In this document: positions 1-5,258 of the stretch, one piece after another
Layout: each line of letters starts with the position of its first letter
Position numbering within the stretch: the first letter of the stretch is position 1
Source of the DNA: Treponema sp.
Lineage (GTDB): Bacteria > Spirochaetota > Spirochaetia > Treponematales > Breznakiellaceae
Direction: 5' to 3'
Assembly: GCA_009785545.1 (NCBI GenBank)
Contig: WQWD01000160.1
Location: forward strand, 1 to 5,779
DNA: 5,779 bases
Notes under the pieces: model-generated
What the model was told of the DNA's origin: nothing
What the model saw: the letters and a program-made list of their open reading frames with translations, nothing else
Databases searched by the model: none
Made by a program: the position numbers and the translations under genes

Positions 1-125
1 AGTGTTGCCGTAACAAGACAAAACCTTGCCACTTTATCCTCACGATCATCAACACCCGTCAAAGCTTTAAAATCTTCTAAAGGAATGAGAGTATGTAAAT
101 TTTTCGTTTTTTGTTTTTTGCTCAT
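1..125 (-). CDS. Unrecognised protein, N-terminal 41 residues only
   Basis: A reading frame begins at an ATG on the minus strand (complement of 123-125) and stays open to the left edge, so only 41 codons are visible. The peptide begins MSKKQKTKNLHTLIPLEDF and continues through GVDDREDKVARFCLVTAT. It is basic at the start and then mixed helix-like; there is no signal peptide or membrane segment. I have a vague memory of treponemal or phage-neighbourhood hypothetical proteins with this kind of start, but cannot name a family. An in-frame TAG lies 12 codons upstream of the ATG and no ATG, GTG or TTG intervenes, so this start is the likely one, although there is no good Shine-Dalgarno before it. 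It is transcribed divergently from the DUF1016 nuclease gene. The natural codon use and clear start argue that it is real. Confidence 0.6.
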   Translation of the reverse strand, partial: MSKKQKTKNLHTLIPLEDFKALTGVDDREDKVARFCLVTAT

Positions 126-152
126 AATACCAATAGTAGGCTGGCAATATGC

Positions 153-173
153 AGATAGCTACTGGAGTTATCT
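153..173. repeat. Imperfect palindrome between divergent genes
   Basis: AGATAGCT (153-160) and AGTTATCT (166-173) form an 8-bp inverted repeat with one G.T pair around a 5-nt centre. It lies in the 5' UTR of the leftward gene and upstream of the rightward nuclease gene. It could be a protein-binding site or an RNA hairpin; nothing in the sequence decides which. Confidence 0.35.
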
Positions 174-183
174 CTAGTGTTCT

Positions 184-213
184 GTAATATTCAAAATTTT
201 CCGCAAGTTTCAA
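184..213 (-). promoter_or_regulatory. Possible promoter for the leftward partial gene
   Basis: On the minus strand TTGAAA (complement of 208-213) is followed after 18 nt by TATTAC (complement of 184-189). Transcription would start near 177 and give a 5' UTR of about 50 nt before the ATG at 125. Both hexamers are imperfect, so this is a weak call. Confidence 0.3.
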
Positions 214-256
214 TTAACGGCGTAGTCGTATGCTTTCAAATCACATTTAATTGTGT

Positions 257-262
257 TACAAT
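257..262 (+). promoter_or_regulatory. Possible -10 element just before the nuclease ATG
   Basis: TACAAT ends 6 nt before ATG 269, so transcription could begin at or next to the start codon and yield a leaderless mRNA. This would explain the missing Shine-Dalgarno. The -35 region at about 234-240 (TTTCAA/TTCAAA) is poor, so the element is tentative. Confidence 0.25.
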
Positions 263-268
263 TTTGTA

Positions 269-1372
269 ATGAAGGGATCCATAAGTAATTATTCTGACGC
301 CATAAAAATCATCAAATCCGCTATTCTTAAAAGCCGTTATCGTGCCGCTGCTTTAGCCAATAAGGAGCTTTTGTCGCTCTATTTCGGTATCGGGAAATAT
401 ATTTCAGAAAACTCAAGAGATGGGTTTTGGGGCACAGGGGCAATAGAAGAAATATCAAAAAGACTACAGCAAGAATTGCCTGGTTTACGGGGGTTTTCGG
501 CTGGGAATATCAAAAAAATGCGAATTTTCTATGAGCAATGGTATGAATACATTGAAAATCGTTCGCCAATAACAAACGGTCTTAAAATAGTAACGAAAAA
601 AGAAAAGGAAATTCGTTCGTTGTCAACGAACGATTTAAAGTTATTTCCTTTTGGTTTCTTGAATATTGGCTTTACCCACCATTGGGAAATTATTGCAAAA
701 GTTAAATCTTTTGAAGAAAGGTTGTTTTATATTGAAAGGTGCGCAACTGAATTTTGGAATGTAGAAACTTTGCGCTATTATTTAAAAAGCAAATTGTTTT
801 TAAAACAAGGTAAAGTACAAAATAACTTTAAGAAGACAATTCCCGATAATGACCTTCAACAAAAAGCCTTGTTATCTTTTAAAGATGAATATTTACTGGA
901 TTATATTAATATCGAATCTCCCGATAACGAACCTGATGAAAGAATATTAGAGTCAGAAATCGTTAATAATATCAAAAAATTTATAATGTCTCTTGGCAAG
1001 GATTTTTCTTTTATAGGCAACCAGTATCGCTTAATTATTGAAGAACAAGAATATTTTTTAGATTTGCTTTTCTTTAACAGACGGCTTCAAAGTTTAGTCG
1101 CTATAGAATTAAAAAGCGGTGTGTTCAAGCCGGAATATATGGGAAAAATGAATTTTTATTTATCGGCATTAGATGATTTAGTACGACTGCCTTATGAGAA
1201 CCCTTCTATTGGGATTATTCTATGTAAATCCAGGAAAGAACGTATTGTCGAATATGCTTTTCGTGACACAACAAAACCAATGGGAGTTGCCACATATAAG
1301 ACAGCAAAAAAACTGCCTTCGAAATATAAAAACATACTGCCGGATACGGAAAAGTTAAAAGAATTGTTATAA
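269..1372 (+). CDS. DUF1016 / YhcG-family PDDEXK nuclease
   Basis: A 367-residue protein of the DUF1016 (YhcG) family. The N-terminal part, about residues 10-170, has the DUF1016 helical domain, with signatures such as LYFGIGKYI and LPGLRGFSAGNIKKMRIFYEQW. The C-terminal part, about 240-345, is a PDDEXK nuclease fold: FIGNQYR, then the metal-binding Asp265 in YFLDLLFF, then Glu280 and Lys282 in AIELKSG. All core catalytic residues are present, and the length is normal for the family. These proteins are common in accessory and mobile regions; the biological role is poorly settled, so none is claimed. Start: the frame could begin at TTG 251, but ATG 269 is preferred because family proteins start close to it. 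Neither has a Shine-Dalgarno. It stands as a single gene with its own terminator and is not obviously part of the peptide operon. Confidence 0.9.
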   Translation: MKGSISNYSDAIKIIKSAILKSRYRAAALANKELLSLYFGIGKYISENSRDGFWGTGAIEEISKRLQQELPGLRGFSAGNIKKMRIFYEQWYEYIENRSPITNGLKIVTKKEKEIRSLSTNDLKLFPFGFLNIGFTHHWEIIAKVKSFEERLFYIERCATEFWNVETLRYYLKSKLFLKQGKVQNNFKKTIPDNDLQQKALLSFKDEYLLDYINIESPDNEPDERILESEIVNNIKKFIMSLGKDFSFIGNQYRLIIEEQEYFLDLLFFNRRLQSLVAIELKSGVFKPEYMGKMNFYLSALDDLVRLPYENPSIGIILCKSRKERIVEYAFRDTTKPMGVATYKTAKKLPSKYKNILPDTEKLKELL

Positions 1373-1465
1373 AAGTGAGGCAAACATTACTTTCGGCATA
1401 TATCTCCAATAACAATAAATAAATCTGCTCGCTTCCACGATCGCTTTTTAATCATTGACCCGATT

Positions 1466-1486
1466 GTCCGCGTGAGCGGACTTTTT
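1466..1486 (+). terminator. Intrinsic terminator of the DUF1016 gene
   Basis: GTCCGC (1466-1471), loop GTGA (1472-1475) and GCGGAC (1476-1481) make a perfect 6-bp GC-rich stem with a tetraloop, followed directly by TTTTT (1482-1486) and further A/T-rich sequence. It lies 93 nt beyond the nuclease stop codon and is the only strong rightward terminator before the convergent xre-type gene. Confidence 0.85.
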
Positions 1487-1507
1487 AATAAAATTCATTA
1501 AAAGAGC

Positions 1508-1526
1508 CAAGCCTCGAAGAGGCTTG
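1508..1526 (-). terminator. Hairpin, probable leftward terminator for the XRE gene
   Basis: CAAGCCTC (1508-1515), GAA, GAGGCTTG (1519-1526) is a perfect 8-bp stem with a 3-nt loop. Read leftward, the hairpin is followed by GCTCTTTTAATG and more T-rich sequence, a moderately good U-tract; read rightward, the following bases are not T-rich. It therefore fits best as the end of the leftward XRE transcript, whose stop codon is about 170 nt upstream. Confidence 0.5.
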
Positions 1527-1529
1527 ATA

Positions 1530-1708
1530 ATACGGTTTATCTCATTGGTGCTTCAATTAAAGATTTAGGGAAAAAATTATTTGCTTTTTCAAAAATGGAG
1601 ATAAAACAAACAGAGCTTTTCAAATAAAAATTCTTGAGAGAGGGTTGTATTTCATGTTTTCTAACAACCACAGTTTTACTGCTCATGCAATACCTGTCTA
1701 AACCGTAT
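1530..1708. repeat. 10-bp perfect inverted repeat bracketing 159 bp
   Basis: ATACGGTTTA at 1530-1539 is repeated in inverted orientation as TAAACCGTAT at 1699-1708. The right copy overlaps the last codons and stop of the XRE gene. The enclosed 159 bp is noncoding. It may be chance, a long-range stem in the XRE 3' UTR, or the ends of a decayed small insertion; no target duplication is evident. Confidence 0.35.
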
Positions 1709-2018
1709 AACGCTTAATTACTTCTGCCATTGCCTTGTTAACGTTTTGGGTAATGTCTTCGGAAAAATGGTTAAATAACTTATCGTTCTTAGAGGACATA
1801 ATCTCCGTAACAAGCAGTTCATTAACATCAACGCCAAAGGCAGTTGCTATTTTTGATAGTATATCTGGTTGTGGATATTTTATTCCTCGTTCAATATTGC
1901 TTAAAAAGGTGATGGAAATATCCGCTTTTTCTGCAAAATCGGCTTGAGAAAGCCCTCTTCTGGCTCGGAAAATTTTGATATTTTTACCTAAAGTGTCTTT
2001 TATTACCTGTCCATCCAT
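1698..2018 (-). CDS. XRE-family transcriptional regulator
   Basis: A 106-residue cytoplasmic DNA-binding protein. Residues about 9-69 form a Cro/CI-type helix-turn-helix: LGKNIKIFRARRGLSQADFA, then ISITFLSNIERG as recognition helix and turn, then PDILSKIATAFGVDVNELL. Residues 70-106 are a short helical tail, possibly for dimerisation, with no enzymatic or ligand-binding domain visible. The size matches small autoregulators. The ATG is supported by a Shine-Dalgarno, GGGGAT on the minus strand (complement of 2024-2029), about 5 nt upstream. The gene is divergent from the peptide operon, and its promoter shares DNA with the operon promoter and a nested palindrome at 2067-2113. The likely target is therefore that site, controlling itself and the operon. 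The inducing signal is unknown. The binding inference comes from arrangement only. Confidence 0.9.
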   Translation of the reverse strand: MDGQVIKDTLGKNIKIFRARRGLSQADFAEKADISITFLSNIERGIKYPQPDILSKIATAFGVDVNELLVTEIMSSKNDKLFNHFSEDITQNVNKAMAEVIKRYTV

Positions 2019-2041
2019 GTTTTATCCCCATAACCTTTTTT

Positions 2042-2070
2042 ATAATAATTTCATTTATACCTATTGACAA
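2042..2070 (-). promoter_or_regulatory. Promoter of the XRE regulator gene
   Basis: On the minus strand TTGTCA (complement of 2065-2070) is followed by exactly 17 nt and then TATTAT (complement of 2042-2047). Both hexamers are near consensus with ideal spacing. Its -35 overlaps the left arm of the palindrome at 2067-2078 and the -35 of the rightward promoter, so one bound protein could affect both. Confidence 0.65.
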
Positions 2071-2090
2071 AACTCTATTAGGACTATAAA
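2064..2090 (+). promoter_or_regulatory. Probable rightward promoter of the peptide operon
   Basis: A consensus -35 TTGACA lies at 2064-2069. Candidate -10 elements are TATAAA at 2085-2090 (15-nt spacer, slightly short) or TAAACT at 2087-2092 (17-nt spacer, weaker match). Transcription would begin around 2095-2100, giving a 5' UTR of about 190 nt before the precursor ATG. The whole promoter sits inside the palindrome at 2067-2113, as expected for a repressible promoter. Confidence 0.55.
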
Positions 2091-2113
2091 CTGTAGTCCG
2101 TATAGAGTTTTGT
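2067..2113. promoter_or_regulatory. Nested palindromic operator, probable XRE binding site
   Basis: The outer arms ACAAAACTCTAT (2067-2078) and ATAGAGTTTTGT (2102-2113) are a perfect 12-bp inverted repeat. Inside them GGACTA (2081-2086) and TAGTCC (2094-2099) are a perfect 6-bp inverted repeat. Two unpaired bases separate inner from outer arms on each side, and the centre is 7 nt. The element covers the -35 of the XRE promoter and all of the rightward promoter. The inner GACTA/TAGTC element recalls operators of small XRE-type controller proteins of restriction-modification systems (GACT...AGTC). Alternatively it could fold as RNA, but its placement over two promoters favours an operator. Confidence 0.7.
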
Positions 2114-2181
2114 TGTTTCTTTGTATTTTAGGGATTAGGACTTAAAATTAATGATTTAGTGGGGAAATAATTGTATAGGTG

Positions 2182-2210
2182 TTGTATTCGGGCATTGCCT
2201 GTTTTATAAC
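2182..2210 (+). promoter_or_regulatory. Weak alternative promoter nearer the precursor
   Basis: TTGTAT (2182-2187), a 17-nt spacer and TATAAC (2205-2210) form a second possible promoter outside the palindrome. The -10 is good and the -35 poor. If used, it would give a shorter leader beginning near the hairpin at 2212. Confidence 0.25.
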
Positions 2211-2211
2211 T

Positions 2212-2229
2212 GCCGTCCTTGTGGGCGGC
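2212..2229 (+). other. 5' UTR hairpin upstream of the precursor gene
   Basis: GCCGTCC (2212-2218), loop TTGT (2219-2222) and GGGCGGC (2223-2229) form a 7-bp GC-rich stem with one U.G pair. It is not followed by a T-tract, so it is not a terminator. It lies 60 nt before the precursor ATG and may stabilise the message or affect ribosome loading. I recognise no known riboswitch. Confidence 0.45.
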
Positions 2230-2289
2230 TAATAAAAAATGTTGACTGTGCGTTTGTGGCCAGAATGTGTAGTCAAAAGGATGTGGATT

Positions 2290-2601
2290 ATGTTTTCAAA
2301 TGAAAAAGAAAAGGGATTCGCTGCTGTTGAGCAGAATGAATTGGAATCGGTTAATGGTGGGTTGTCTCGTGGAAATGCCCTTGGAGTTGGAGACTTTGGT
2401 GGTATAAACTTAGGTGGAATGATAGCACTTCCGGGTACAGGCTTTGAAAGACTTCCTGCAGTATCTGGAATCGAGGTAATTCAGCCGGGTTTAGCGATAC
2501 GTGACGTTAGCTCCTCATGGTGCATTATTGATATTACTGATTGTATCTTTTGCATAAGACAAGAACTAGAACTACCACCCGAATCATGCTTTAGATTTTA
2601 A
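2290..2601 (+). CDS. RiPP precursor peptide with double-glycine leader
   Basis: A 103-residue peptide, the proposed substrate of the downstream SPASM maturase and C39 transporter. Residues 1-24 are a double-glycine leader ending ELESVNGG: relative to the cut after Gly24 it has Val -12, Glu -8, Leu -7, Val -4 and Gly -2/-1, the C39 leader pattern. The 79-residue core has a Gly-rich part (about 28-51, with further Gly-Gly pairs at 37-38 and 42-43), a Pro/Ile middle and a C-terminal part with all four cysteines: 78, 85, 88 and 100. Cysteines are common targets of SPASM enzymes, but the actual modification cannot be read from sequence. Start: the frame opens from ATG 2239, but AAAAGG at 2275-2280 lies 9 nt before ATG 2290 and abuts ATG 2281, so 2290 is chosen. 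I do not recognise the core. It is followed by a strong terminator. Confidence 0.8.
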   Translation: MFSNEKEKGFAAVEQNELESVNGGLSRGNALGVGDFGGINLGGMIALPGTGFERLPAVSGIEVIQPGLAIRDVSSSWCIIDITDCIFCIRQELELPPESCFRF

Positions 2602-2620
2602 ACCAATTGGCTCTACTGCA

Positions 2621-2646
2621 ACGAACAAGAATTCGTCTTTGTTTGT
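2621..2646 (+). other. Hairpin just downstream of the precursor stop
   Basis: ACGAACAAGA (2621-2630), loop ATTCG and TCTTTGTTTGT (2636-2646) pair over 10 bp with one bulged T and one G.U. It begins 19 nt after the precursor stop and has no T-tract. It may protect the 3' end of a short precursor mRNA or mark a processing site. Confidence 0.35.
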
Positions 2647-2683
2647 ACTGTGAAGTAATTCGGTTCTGGAATCAGATTTGTTA

Positions 2684-2724
2684 GGGAATGATATGGACTA
2701 TTAGTTTGTATTATTCCCTTTTTT
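2684..2724 (+). terminator. Intrinsic (partial) terminator after the precursor gene
   Basis: The segment 2684-2699 (GGGAATGATATGGACT) pairs with 2703-2718 over 16 consecutive base pairs including four G.U pairs, around a 3-nt loop ATT. The stem base GGGAAT/ATTCCC is followed at once by TTTTTT (2719-2724). It lies between the precursor and the maturation/export genes, a common place for a leaky terminator that raises precursor mRNA over the rest. Confidence 0.75.
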
Positions 2725-2729
2725 ATAAT
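2724..2729 (+). promoter_or_regulatory. Possible internal -10 element before the lipoprotein gene
   Basis: A perfect TATAAT at 2724-2729 immediately follows the terminator hairpin. The matching -35 region (TTAGTT at 2701-2706, 17-nt spacing) is poor. If active, it would let the downstream genes be transcribed independently of the precursor; the alternative is read-through. Confidence 0.3.
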
Positions 2730-2767
2730 AGAATGTAATAAAATTTTCTAAATAAAGGAGCTGGTTT

Positions 2768-3847
2768 ATGAAACAATATAAAAAGAGGTCAATAAGTAAG
2801 AGATTTTTTTGTCTTGCTTTAGCAACTATAATAATAGCAACAGCTTGCACTTCAACTGATACTTGCTCAAAAAAATCAACTGGTCAAATTTTTCTTTACG
2901 GGGAAATACACGGTGTTCCAATGTTAATGAACAGGCAACTGGAAATTTGGCACGATTACTACCACAACCGAAATATGCGGCATATGTTTATTGAATTTGC
3001 GTATTTTACTGCTGAATTTTTGAACAATTGGATGAGATCGTACAATGATGACATTTTATACGAATTATTTAATGATTGGGCAGGTACTCTTGCACATAAT
3101 CCTCATGTCCTAGAATTTTTCAGAACAATAAAAAGGGAGTTTCCAGAAACAATTTTTCATGGTATAGATGTTGGGCATGGATATTACTCGGAAGGCAGGC
3201 GTTTTTTGCAATATCTTAAAAATAACGATAAACAAGGGACACTGGGGTATTTGTTAACACTCGAAGCGATTGAACAAGGGGAGAATTTTTACAGGACTCG
3301 CGATCTTGAATATCGTGTAGCCGCAATGTCAGAGAACTTTATCCGTGCATTCGATAAGTTACAAGGTCAAAGTGTTATGGGGATTTTTGGGGCAGCACAT
3401 ACCAGGTTTGGTTTGATGGGAGGACATGAAGGGTTTCCTGGCATGGCAGAGCGTTTAAGGGAACGTTACGGTGATTCTTTACATGTAGTAGATTTATCGT
3501 TATTAACTTTAATAAGTGAACCAATAAGAGTAGATATAATTTCCATAAACAATGTATACTACGAAGCCTCATACTTCGGCACGGATTTAACCACATTCTC
3601 AACCGTAATCGGAAATATTGTGTCGCGGAGTTTTTGGCGTTTGGAAAACGCTTATGATGATTTTAGAAATAAGCCGACAAATGGAGGTTTTCTTCCTTTT
3701 GACAACTATCCAATGATGATAGAACTAAATCAAGTTTTTATTGTAGATGCTGCAATAACAGATGGTTCAATTTTAAGGCTATTTTATCGCTCTGATGGGG
3801 ATTATTGGCAATTCAGACCGATAACAACAGGGTTTAGTGTAGATTAA
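2768..3847 (+). CDS. TIKI/TraB/ChaN/EreA-like lipoprotein
   Basis: A 359-residue exported protein. Residues 1-26 are a lipoprotein signal peptide: basic MKQYKKRSISKR, a hydrophobic stretch, and lipobox ATAC with Cys27 as lipid anchor. The body, about 38-245, shows the spaced motifs of the TIKI/TraB/ChaN/erythromycin-esterase-like superfamily: YGEIHG (Glu46, His48), FIEF (Glu76), FHGIDVGH (Asp134, His137), EYRVAAMSENF (Arg183, Glu189) and FGAAHT (His211). Members include metal-dependent peptidases and hydrolases, so a hydrolytic role is plausible but unproven. I recall similar GE-x-HG proteins of unknown function in gut Firmicutes. Residues 245-359 form a further C-terminal region with YFGTDLTTF. 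A good Shine-Dalgarno AAAGGAG (2754-2760) is 7 nt before the ATG. The gene sits between precursor and maturase, 54 nt from the latter. It could mature the exported peptide or give self-protection. Confidence 0.75.
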   Translation: MKQYKKRSISKRFFCLALATIIIATACTSTDTCSKKSTGQIFLYGEIHGVPMLMNRQLEIWHDYYHNRNMRHMFIEFAYFTAEFLNNWMRSYNDDILYELFNDWAGTLAHNPHVLEFFRTIKREFPETIFHGIDVGHGYYSEGRRFLQYLKNNDKQGTLGYLLTLEAIEQGENFYRTRDLEYRVAAMSENFIRAFDKLQGQSVMGIFGAAHTRFGLMGGHEGFPGMAERLRERYGDSLHVVDLSLLTLISEPIRVDIISINNVYYEASYFGTDLTTFSTVIGNIVSRSFWRLENAYDDFRNKPTNGGFLPFDNYPMMIELNQVFIVDAAITDGSILRLFYRSDGDYWQFRPITTGFSVD

Positions 3848-3901
3848 ATTTTTGCATAGCTAGAGACATATCAAAAAAATTATTTATATAGGAGAATATT
3901 C

Positions 3902-5206
3902 ATGGAAGGGTACAAAACTTCAAAATACAATACGGTACACGAAACGAACTACGGGTTGATATTGTTTAACACATATAGTTGTGGTCTGCTCAAAATAACC
4001 GATGAAGAAGTAAAAACATTAAACTCAATAAATGAAACGGAAGTAATAACGTTACTTGCAGCAAAAAATCCAGATTACAATAAAGTACTTATTGACCACG
4101 GCTTTCTTGTTAAAAACGATGTTGACGAATTCGCTTTGGTCAAAAGCCGCCTGTACCGAAGTAAATATGGGACAACAGGTGCAGGTATAACAATTAACAC
4201 TGGACTTGCCTGCAATTGCCGATGTACATATTGCTACGAAGGACAGGAACATAGCTCTACATCTGTTATGACCCCTGAAAAAGCAGGTGACATTATATCT
4301 TTTATTAAGGACAAATTTCCGCCTACCATAAAGCTTCGTCTTTCATTTCTTGGAGGCGAACCTCTTTTGTGTTTTGAAGAAATAAAACGAATCTACTACG
4401 AACTGAAAAATATTTTTGAATATTTGTCGTTGAGTGTAACCACTAACGGAGTTTTAATAGATGAAGATGTTGCAAAATTCTTCAAAGAAACAAAGGCAAG
4501 TGTTCAAGTGTCTATAGACGGAGTTAAACATCACCATAATAAAAAGCGCATTGACAAAAAAGGCAATGGAACCTACGACAAAATAATTGAAAACGTTAAA
4601 ATTTCACAAAATGCAGGAGTGCCTGTCAGTGTCAGAACCCATGTAGACAAAGAATTTATGGATAATGTGAATTTACAAGAATGGATCGAGTCCATAAAAA
4701 CAAATTTTGATTTGACGAAATCAATAAATTTTTATATTGCGCAGATTTTTTCATCGGGAAAAGGCGCAAAGGCAGCAGATGAAAAGTTTATAGATTATAT
4801 GACAACTATCTATGTAACGTTTATAGAAAACAGTATTCCTTTTAAATTTGATTATGCTTTTAATCCGATGGGGAGTTGTTTTGTTGCTAATGAAAACAGT
4901 CTCAGCATAAATTGTAAAGGCGAATTTTACAAATGCTGGCACGATGTATCTGCTGATGACTTTAATGGTAGACATTTTGGTAATATTTACGATGGAATAA
5001 ACTGGGCGAAACTGATAAGTTATACGAACAGTCTTGACGTGCTTGAAAATGCCGAATGTAGAGATTGCGTATACTTGCCCGTATGTTCGGGAGGTTGCCC
5101 TGAGTATGTTATGGCAGGCACTAATAAATGCACGCCCCTGAAGCACTACCCTGAGAAAATGATAGCACTTTTCATGCGTTACAAAGGTTATTCGTTAGAA
5201 CCATAG
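3902..5206 (+). CDS. Radical SAM/SPASM peptide maturase
   Basis: A 434-residue cytoplasmic iron-sulfur enzyme expected to modify the precursor core. Residues 1-90 form a small N-terminal domain (NYGLILFNTYSCGLLKITDE) compatible with a RiPP recognition element, though this is unverified. The radical SAM core has CNCRCTYC, a CX3CX2C motif (Cys104, Cys108, Cys111) for the SAM-binding cluster, and FLGGEP (149-154). The SPASM domain is complete: Cys326-X13-Gly340-X4-Cys345, then Cys386-X2-Cys389-X5-Cys395-X3-Cys399, then Cys410, predicted to hold two auxiliary clusters. Cys338 is extra. Related enzymes make thioether or carbon-carbon crosslinks or epimerise residues; which applies cannot be told. 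AGGAGA (3890-3895) lies 6 nt before the ATG. It is followed 52 nt later by the C39 transporter gene, and all cluster ligands look intact. Confidence 0.93.
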   Translation: MEGYKTSKYNTVHETNYGLILFNTYSCGLLKITDEEVKTLNSINETEVITLLAAKNPDYNKVLIDHGFLVKNDVDEFALVKSRLYRSKYGTTGAGITINTGLACNCRCTYCYEGQEHSSTSVMTPEKAGDIISFIKDKFPPTIKLRLSFLGGEPLLCFEEIKRIYYELKNIFEYLSLSVTTNGVLIDEDVAKFFKETKASVQVSIDGVKHHHNKKRIDKKGNGTYDKIIENVKISQNAGVPVSVRTHVDKEFMDNVNLQEWIESIKTNFDLTKSINFYIAQIFSSGKGAKAADEKFIDYMTTIYVTFIENSIPFKFDYAFNPMGSCFVANENSLSINCKGEFYKCWHDVSADDFNGRHFGNIYDGINWAKLISYTNSLDVLENAECRDCVYLPVCSGGCPEYVMAGTNKCTPLKHYPEKMIALFMRYKGYSLEP

Positions 5207-5258
5207 GAATTTCTACAAAGCACTATAACCAAAGCAGTAAACGAGGCGTTACCAAGAA

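Larger units (their letters stand above)
1373..1697. other. Convergent intergenic region without a gene
   Basis: No credible coding frame is visible here. The stretch separates two convergent genes and holds the rightward terminator at 1466-1486 and the 8-bp hairpin at 1508-1526. It also holds a weak hairpin GGTTGT/ACAACC at 1643-1669 and an imperfect stem joining about 1535-1546 with 1595-1606. The last two could belong to a small structured RNA or to the XRE 3' UTR, but they are too weak to call. Confidence 0.6.

Noticed and set aside
251..1372. Treating the DUF1016 nuclease as half of a restriction or toxin-antitoxin pair with the XRE gene
   Set aside because: The two genes are convergent, separated by 325 bp and two terminators, and the XRE gene shares its control region with the peptide operon instead.
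1192..1415. Two overlapping minus-strand open frames across the end of the nuclease gene
   Set aside because: They mirror the conserved PDDEXK domain coding sequence in two frames; neither has a recognisable product.
1643..1669. GGTTGT/ACAACC hairpin as terminator of the XRE gene
   Set aside because: Only 6 bp with a 15-nt loop; its leftward tail becomes T-rich only about 14 nt later. The 8-bp hairpin at 1508-1526 is better.
1735..1947. A 70-codon plus-strand open frame
   Set aside because: It is the antisense of the helix-turn-helix gene, whose family assignment is clear; no promoter or ribosome site supports it.
2067..2130. The nested palindrome followed by T-rich sequence read as a rightward terminator
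   Set aside because: No rightward gene ends just upstream, and the element overlaps good promoter hexamers on both strands, so an operator is the better reading.
2239..2289. Extending the precursor by 17 residues to an in-frame ATG at 2239
   Set aside because: No ribosome site precedes 2239 (only an A-rich run after a hairpin), the added residues do not resemble a leader, and AAAAGG is well placed for ATG 2290.
3375..3602. A minus-strand open frame inside the lipoprotein gene
   Set aside because: Low-complexity translation opposite a recognised domain, without start signals.
4751..5146. A 131-codon minus-strand open frame
   Set aside because: It lies wholly opposite the SPASM domain coding sequence, has no ribosome site and its translation resembles no protein family.
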